A stretch of 64,000 bases of DNA from Ruminococcus sp. GTDB lineage: Bacteria > Bacillota > Clostridia > Oscillospirales > Ruminococcaceae. Position 1 is the first letter of the stretch; every line of letters begins with the position of its first letter. Position numbers and translations under genes: made by a program. The notes under the pieces are model-generated. The model worked only from the letters and a program-made list of their open reading frames with translations, did no database searches and was not told the origin of the DNA. Shown here in pieces: positions 59,538 to 64,000 of this stretch. The stretch is taken from assembly GCF_017464355.1 (NCBI RefSeq), contig NZ_JAFUAG010000030.1:1-64000 (forward strand), written 5' to 3'.

Positions 59538-59635
59538 TCCCAATTTTGCAGTGTATTGCTCATGATACAAAAAGGCTGTTTTTCGTATCGTTCCCAAGAC
59601 TTGGGCAGTGTGAACGACACACGCCCAAATTGGGA
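59538..59635. repeat. 98-bp hairpin repeat, copy 2
   Basis: Same ends as at 43756 (TCCCAATTTT and AAATTGGGA) with a diverged loop (CCCAAGACTTGGG). Confidence 0.8.
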
Positions 59636-59750
59636 TCTGATTTTTTCTTGGGACTATAATATTGATTATATCATAAATTTTATGAATTGTCATTAACTAA
59701 AGCGACAAAATTTTAATATTTTATATTTCGGGGATAAATGATTGAACAAA

Positions 59751-59780
59751 AAAGCACACCTGCCTGAGCAAGTGTGCTTT
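59751..59780. terminator. Hairpin
   Basis: AAAGCACAC and GTGTGCTTT form a 9-bp stem with A and T tracts, between the HAD and dockerin genes. It is a likely terminator of the dockerin transcript on the minus strand. Confidence 0.6.
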
Positions 59781-59809
59781 ATCATCATATCTCAGAATTA
59801 TTACTTCAC

Positions 59810-59908
59810 TCCCAATTTTGAAGTGTATTGCTGATGATACAGAATGGCTTTTTTTCGTATTGTTTCCCCCGCCTGCGGCGGGGGAAACAATACACAACCA
59901 AATTGGGA
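59810..59908. repeat. 98-bp hairpin repeat, copy 3
   Basis: Close to copy 1, with the CCCCCGCC/GGCGGGGG loop. It ends one base before the stop codon of the dockerin gene, so the element lies at the gene's 3' edge. Confidence 0.85.
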
Positions 59909-59909
59909 T

Positions 59910-61133
59910 TTACTTTACCCTGGGCCCATCATTGCCGGGTATCACCTTAAGGCCCTTTACCTGAGCCGCTGTCAGCACAACGTCAGTAACATCTATCTCG
60001 CCGTCATTGTTGGCATCAGCAGCATATGCGCCGTAAGCGGATACTGCCCTGATGTTCTTTACATGGGCTGCGATGATGTTAACGTCGGTAACGTTGACCT
60101 CTTCGTCCATGTTGGCATCGCCCTTGTAGATAATGCGCCTGAGGGTGTTGGGATATTCCTCTGTGGCAGGAGAAGGTGTCCCGGCCTGGTAGCGGTGTGG
60201 ATCGCCCTCATCGTTGCCGTCGAAATATACCGCTCTCTCAGAGGAGAACTTGGTGCTGCCCATAGCAAAGTATACCTTGCTGTTGTTGTTTACATTTCTC
60301 TCGGGATAGACCGCGCTGGCACCCAGGTCGCAGTAGTACCACTTCTCATCATCGAGCTTTATCATGTTGAAGGCTTCGTCGTGGCCGTTCCACTTGCCGA
60401 GGAAATATGCGTTTGCCACGTCAGCATAGTTCAGCACCAGCTGGTAAACTCTTGCCAGACCCTCGCTGGTGGCGGTGTGGTTGATGACAGGGCCGTAAAT
60501 GGAATAATCCCTGTAATCCGAACTGCCGTCGCCCTTGTAATCGGTCTTGTTGATTATCTTTTCATGTACGCTGTGGGCAAATGCATAATAGGTCATGTAT
60601 GAGCCCCAGGCGTCGTCATAGGTCTTCTTGACGTAATTTTCGATGTTCTTCTGTTCCTCAGCCCTTGTGGCGCCCTTAGCCTGAGCTCTCTCAACGGTGT
60701 AGATGTACTTGCCGTCCTCAAAATAAACGTTGCCCGATATCCAGTAAAAAATGGGGTTGTCGTTCCTGAAAATGCGTACTACCTTTTCAGCATCGGACTG
60801 GGAGATATCCAGTTCGCTGAGGGAGATCCTGAGGCCTGTTTCAGCCAGGTCGGTGCCTGCCAGCAGGTTCTCGTCCGTGGAATTCCAGAGCCTTACAGAC
60901 TCGTCCCATATCTTGTTGTAAAGCGCCCTCATGCTCTTGCCCTTTGCGTCGTTGGAGAACTGGTCGTAGCCCCACCTGCTCGAGCAGTCCAGCAGGAAGT
61001 CTGTGCTGTCCTCTTCTGCAGCGATGGTCTCGGCATTTGCAGCAAAGCTGAAAGCGGGCATCATCTGTGCGGCGGGTGCAGCCAGCATTACAGCTGCGGC
61101 AGAGATCGCGGAGATCTTTTTCATTAAGTTCAT
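59910..61133 (-). CDS. Secreted dockerin protein with a degenerate transglutaminase-like domain
   Basis: After a signal peptide (ending near 40), residues about 180-275 follow the transglutaminase/papain-like core, but the catalytic Cys position reads TSEG (Ser227) and HAWN reads EAFN (Glu257), while the Asp in WYYCD remains. The enzyme should be inactive as a transglutaminase. A type I dockerin ends the protein (about 340-400: DANMDEEVNVTD, DANNDGEIDVTD). It may bind peptide or glycan on a scaffold. Residue numbers count from ATG 61145; ATG 61133 has better spacing to AAGGATGG. Confidence 0.82.
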   Translation of the reverse strand: MNLMKKISAISAAAVMLAAPAAQMMPAFSFAANAETIAAEEDSTDFLLDCSSRWGYDQFSNDAKGKSMRALYNKIWDESVRLWNSTDENLLAGTDLAETGLRISLSELDISQSDAEKVVRIFRNDNPIFYWISGNVYFEDGKYIYTVERAQAKGATRAEEQKNIENYVKKTYDDAWGSYMTYYAFAHSVHEKIINKTDYKGDGSSDYRDYSIYGPVINHTATSEGLARVYQLVLNYADVANAYFLGKWNGHDEAFNMIKLDDEKWYYCDLGASAVYPERNVNNNSKVYFAMGSTKFSSERAVYFDGNDEGDPHRYQAGTPSPATEEYPNTLRRIIYKGDANMDEEVNVTDVNIIAAHVKNIRAVSAYGAYAADANNDGEIDVTDVVLTAAQVKGLKVIPGNDGPRVK

Positions 61134-61375
61134 TTTTTTGTCCATCCTTTTCTTTGTTGAATTTTTTTGTTTTCAGGCGGAGCTTTCCCTTACAGAGGCC
61201 ACTGACCTGCCTGCTTAACGGCAAGTCCGTCTTAAACGTTTTAATTATAGCATAATGACCCGTTCGTGTCAACGACAAAAGGGATAATGATCTGACAAAA
61301 ATAGAGCGCCCCATTTAGACAGAATGTTTAATTCGGTAAATTTTCCTGTTCCCTTTTCTTACAGCCGCCCCAAAA

Positions 61376-61397
61376 AGAAATGCCCGCGGGCATTTCT
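61376..61397 (-). terminator. Terminator of the ABC permease unit
   Basis: A perfect 22-bp palindrome with AGAAATGCCC arms lies 32 nt past the permease stop on the minus strand. Confidence 0.6.
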
Positions 61398-61428
61398 ACT
61401 GCTCGGGGCATTGTGTATGTTTCTGATA

Positions 61429-62574
61429 TCAGGGTAATATGTACCCGACCAGAGCCGCTTCTATCATCAGGGCTATGGGGAGGATATATTTTCTGGGATT
61501 ATGTGTCAGGTCGGCCTCGGTCTTCCAGGTCTTTATGGGATATCTGTTTTCCAGGAACGAAGTGAGGAAAGCGCCCTCAGCCGCGAACACGGGTGCCATG
61601 ATGATGTACCTTATGCCCCCTGTGCCCCCCGCTACGCGGAAAGCTGCCAGGAACAGCCCGAAGCACACAAGGTAAAAGCAGAAGAGCGTCACGCCGAAGG
61701 GTATGAAAAATCTTTCCGTCTTGGCGGGAAGTGCGTCCAGCTTGCGGTCAAGGCCTCTGTTGGCGCTGACCATAGTTGAAACGGGGGAATTTATGGAGAT
61801 AGCCGCCATGCCCATTCCGCAGGCGAATTTAAGCCCCATATTTTCCGCATTTATAGCGAAGAACACTGCAAACCCGATGATGAACACAGTGGAGAAAATA
61901 TAGCTTTTGTGTTCCAGCAGATACCTCCCCAGATAGCGGGGTATGAGCATTGAGGGCTTGCTGTTTTGGCGGACTTTCCTTGCCCTGCCCGCGGCGGGGT
62001 CAATGCGGAAGTTTTCCATTTTAAGCAGAAACAGTGTGCCCGCACAGATGATATCCGCAGCACCCAGGGCTATGACAGCGGCCTTGCCATGGGGAAGCAA
62101 AAATGCCATAGCCACCCCCGCGGCCACATACAGCGCCGAGATGAACGGCCTTTTCTTAAAGTTCCCGAAAGCGGCCATCCCACCGAAAACGGCATACAAA
62201 AAGGCCAGCAGGAAAAGCACCCACCGATAAGTGTTCATTTTGGTGAACGAGAAGAAAAGCACAGCCAGCAGTGATACCTTTGAGGTCAGTATATAAGCCC
62301 CCATGACCGCCGTGTATTCCCCGAGGGTGCGGCGCTCATCGCAGGGCATGGCAAAAAGCCCCCGCAGCAGCTTTGCGTTATCGGCAGAACCCAGGGACTG
62401 TATGACCAGTGTGCCCGAAAAGACTATGACCGTCAGCACCAGCACTTTTTCCGAAAGGGGTATCTGCTTGCCTATGGAATAAAGCCCGTAGGCTATAAAT
62501 ACCGAGATGAACAGGTTTTTCAGGGCGCTGCTGTAATTTTCACCCAGCAGCTTGCGGGACAGCATTTTAAACAT
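61429..62574 (-). CDS. ABC transporter membrane subunit
   Basis: The 381-residue protein is very hydrophobic, with about ten to twelve TM segments in pairs and a soluble loop near 190-215 (GRARKVRQNSKPSMLIPRYL). It overlaps the ATPase gene by 8 nt and so forms its membrane partner. The layout suits ABC-2-like exporters of Firmicutes. The substrate is unknown. Confidence 0.78.
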   Translation of the reverse strand: MFKMLSRKLLGENYSSALKNLFISVFIAYGLYSIGKQIPLSEKVLVLTVIVFSGTLVIQSLGSADNAKLLRGLFAMPCDERRTLGEYTAVMGAYILTSKVSLLAVLFFSFTKMNTYRWVLFLLAFLYAVFGGMAAFGNFKKRPFISALYVAAGVAMAFLLPHGKAAVIALGAADIICAGTLFLLKMENFRIDPAAGRARKVRQNSKPSMLIPRYLGRYLLEHKSYIFSTVFIIGFAVFFAINAENMGLKFACGMGMAAISINSPVSTMVSANRGLDRKLDALPAKTERFFIPFGVTLFCFYLVCFGLFLAAFRVAGGTGGIRYIIMAPVFAAEGAFLTSFLENRYPIKTWKTEADLTHNPRKYILPIALMIEAALVGYILP

Positions 62575-63286
62575 CTTTCACCACGTCCTCTTTTTCAAGG
62601 GAAGCCCTGATATTTTCGGCAGTTATATCGCTGCCCGAATAAGTCTTTGCGATAACGCCGTTTTCCAGCACCAGCACCTTGTCCGAGGTCAGGGTGACGC
62701 TTTCCAGTATATGGGAAGAAAACAGCACCGTACCGAACTCCTTATATCCTGCTATGAGTGCATAGAGGGCTTCGGTGCTGTTGAAGTCCAGGCCGTTGAC
62801 AGGTTCGTCCAGCAGCAGCAGGGGCAGCTTAAGGGCGAAGCCCGTGATGAGGTAAGCCTTTCTGCGGTTGCCCAGGGAGAGGTCTTTTATGAGAGTGCCC
62901 CGATACTCCCCGAAGCCGAATTTTTCCACCAGCCCGTCGATATATGCCTTATCCGGGGTCTTGCCGTAGCAGCCGAATACATAGGTCACATACTCATCGA
63001 AGGAGAAATACCCGAAAGACTCATCTTCCGAGAATACGATATATCTCTGCGCCTTGAAGTTTTTGTCCTTAAAGTCAAGGTCGCTGCCGTCAAATCTCTT
63101 TGCCGTGCAGGAGAAGCCTTCGTGCAGGCCGCAGAGGACGTTCATAAGGGTGGTCTTGCCAGCGCCGTTAAGGCCTATAAGTCCCACGACGCTGTGTTCG
63201 TCCAGTTCAAGGTCAAGTCCTTTGAGGACTTGTTTCTTGGGGTCATACCAGGCTTTCAGTTCAGCCAGTTCAAGCAGCTTTGCCAT
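62567..63286 (-). CDS. ABC transporter ATPase
   Basis: The 239-residue ATPase has Walker A GLNGAGKT (38-45), Walker B LLLLDEP and the H-loop His in LFSSHI. The signature reads LSLGNRRK instead of LSGGQ, a change common in CcmA/NatA-like ABC-2 exporters. It precedes the membrane subunit by 8-nt overlap and follows the 52-residue membrane protein by 9 nt. Confidence 0.92.
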   Translation of the reverse strand: MAKLLELAELKAWYDPKKQVLKGLDLELDEHSVVGLIGLNGAGKTTLMNVLCGLHEGFSCTAKRFDGSDLDFKDKNFKAQRYIVFSEDESFGYFSFDEYVTYVFGCYGKTPDKAYIDGLVEKFGFGEYRGTLIKDLSLGNRRKAYLITGFALKLPLLLLDEPVNGLDFNSTEALYALIAGYKEFGTVLFSSHILESVTLTSDKVLVLENGVIAKTYSGSDITAENIRASLEKEDVVKDV

Positions 63287-63295
63287 GATATCACC

Positions 63296-63454
63296 TTACA
63301 TTTTTTTCATCATAGAGAATGAGCTGAACCCAAAGGCAGCGCCTGCCGCCAGCGAGATGACACCCTCAGCTGTCTGTCCTCTGACCAGTGCCACAATACC
63401 TACAACTACCCATATAACTGCTACGATCGCCCTGATAATGATATGTCTGTTCAT
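63296..63454 (-). CDS. Small membrane protein, 52 aa
   Basis: The product has two TM segments (RAIVAVIWVVVGIVALVRG and VISLAAGAAFGFSSFSMM) and a basic C-terminus. ATG 63454 with AAAGGAG at 8 nt is the clear start; an upstream extension lacks support. It lies between the sensor kinase and the ABC ATPase and may be a small regulator or subunit of that transporter. Confidence 0.75.
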   Translation of the reverse strand: MNRHIIIRAIVAVIWVVVGIVALVRGQTAEGVISLAAGAAFGFSSFSMMKKM

Positions 63455-63506
63455 GATGATATCTCCTTTTTTTGAAAGTTCTTTATATTTTACGGATATC
63501 TGCTTT

Positions 63507-64000
63507 TTACATCGCATATATCTTTACCCTGAATTTAGTGCCCCTGCCCTTTTCGCTTTCAACTTCAATGATACCGCTGTGGGCACTTATTATATTCTTC
63601 GCCAGCGCCAGCCCTATGCCAACGCTCTGGGGCGAGGAATTGTCTGCTTTATAAAATCGCTCAAATATGTGCGGAAGATCCTTTTCGCTTATACCGCTGC
63701 CGTTGTCCTCTATGGTAAGCTCGGTACACAGGTTGTTCTCTGTGCCTGTCACCCGTACATAGCCGCCCTCGTCCGTATGCTCGATACAGTTCTTGATGAC
63801 GTTCATCAAAGCCTCCCGCAGCCAGTGCCTGTCGGCCTTTAATTCGGTGTCGGGTACTTTTACCTCCAGTGATACGCCCTTGACCTCCGCCATTATCTCC
63901 AGCGAAGACCGTATGTCTTCCATGAGCCCGCCTATGTTCACATCATCGAGCTTCATTTTCAGCACGCCCGCTTCAAGCTGCGAGAGCGTCAGCAGGTTGC
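63507..64000 (-). CDS. Sensor histidine kinase, C-terminal part (continues past the window)
   Basis: The frame is open to the window edge. It shows the end of the HisKA helices (NLLTLSQLEAGVLKMKLDD) and the full HATPase domain: N box WLREALMNVIKNCIEHT, G1 EDNGSGI, F box IFERFYKAD and G2 GIGLALAKNI. The phospho-His and sensor lie outside. It is encoded 52 nt upstream of the small membrane protein and ABC genes, a layout seen in antimicrobial-peptide sensing systems of Firmicutes. Confidence 0.92.
   Translation of the reverse strand, partial: NLLTLSQLEAGVLKMKLDDVNIGGLMEDIRSSLEIMAEVKGVSLEVKVPDTELKADRHWLREALMNVIKNCIEHTDEGGYVRVTGTENNLCTELTIEDNGSGISEKDLPHIFERFYKADNSSPQSVGIGLALAKNIISAHSGIIEVESEKGRGTKFRVKIYAM

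Noticed and set aside
1..64000. tRNA, rRNA or tmRNA genes
   Set aside because: No T-loop GGTTCGAATCC pattern with matching acceptor arms or rRNA core sequence was recognised by eye; a tRNAscan run would settle it.

Overview
The window looks like a chromosomal stretch of a fibrolytic Ruminococcus (Oscillospiraceae, Bacillota), probably close to R. albus. The signs are three secreted proteins with Ruminococcus-type type I dockerins (paired calcium loops ending in NVTD), AGGAGG-type ribosome sites, clean TTGACA-17-TATAAT promoters, a CIRCE element, LexA/DinR-type boxes and many small intergenic hairpin repeats. The species is an inference. I recognised no rRNA, tRNA, CRISPR array or intact prophage.

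Layout. 0-3 kb: PLP synthase operon pdxS-pdxT followed by a frameshifted pdxR. 2.8-5.3 kb: gene graveyard with a permease tail, serine recombinase pieces and a resolvase N-terminus. 5.3-12.4 kb: TetR-controlled transporter operon (ECF S component, EcfT, fused EcfA-EcfA, two ABC half-transporters). 12.5-14 kb: second TetR gene with a CPBP-family membrane protein. 14-17 kb: dockerin/C39-like peptidase. 17-24 kb: fumarate hydratase alpha, alpha/beta hydrolase and XRE regulator; SpoIIQ-like M23 protein; LytTR pair; acetyltransferase/response regulator/Spx-like operon. 24-29 kb: DUF378 protein, a sensor kinase, mosaic repeats, a pyruvyltransferase/GDPD-like fusion and a GH43 glycosidase.

30-37 kb: two adjacent minus-strand groups that look like an uncharacterised lipid pathway (DgkA-like kinase and CarS-like cytidylyltransferase; then UbiA-like prenyltransferase, PEP-synthase/RPH-like dikinase, AMP ligase and GNAT-like protein with 4-nt overlaps). 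37-43.6 kb: second dockerin/C39 protein, htpG under CIRCE, a CPBP protease, and a coiled-coil gene behind two LexA-type boxes. 43.9-47.6 kb: two CobW-family GTPases, one with a TIGR03943-like C-terminus and one with a His-rich metal loop. 47.9-51.5 kb: a Gfo/Idh/MocA oxidoreductase, an unknown protein, a small lipoprotein with three VYGPP motifs and a radical SAM/SPASM enzyme, apparently one operon; this is my best candidate for an undescribed peptide-modification system. 51.5-64 kb: DUF218 membrane protein, PHP phosphoesterase, malic enzyme, an AT-rich EEP nuclease, nadA, a HAD lipoprotein, a dockerin protein with a dead transglutaminase-like domain, an ABC transporter and a partial sensor kinase.

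Intergenic DNA holds several repeat families: a 105-bp MITE-like palindrome (two copies), a GC-rich repeat of about 300 bp (two copies), a 98-bp hairpin element (three copies), a 111-bp exact duplication inside mosaic repeats, and a 315-bp inverted repeat.
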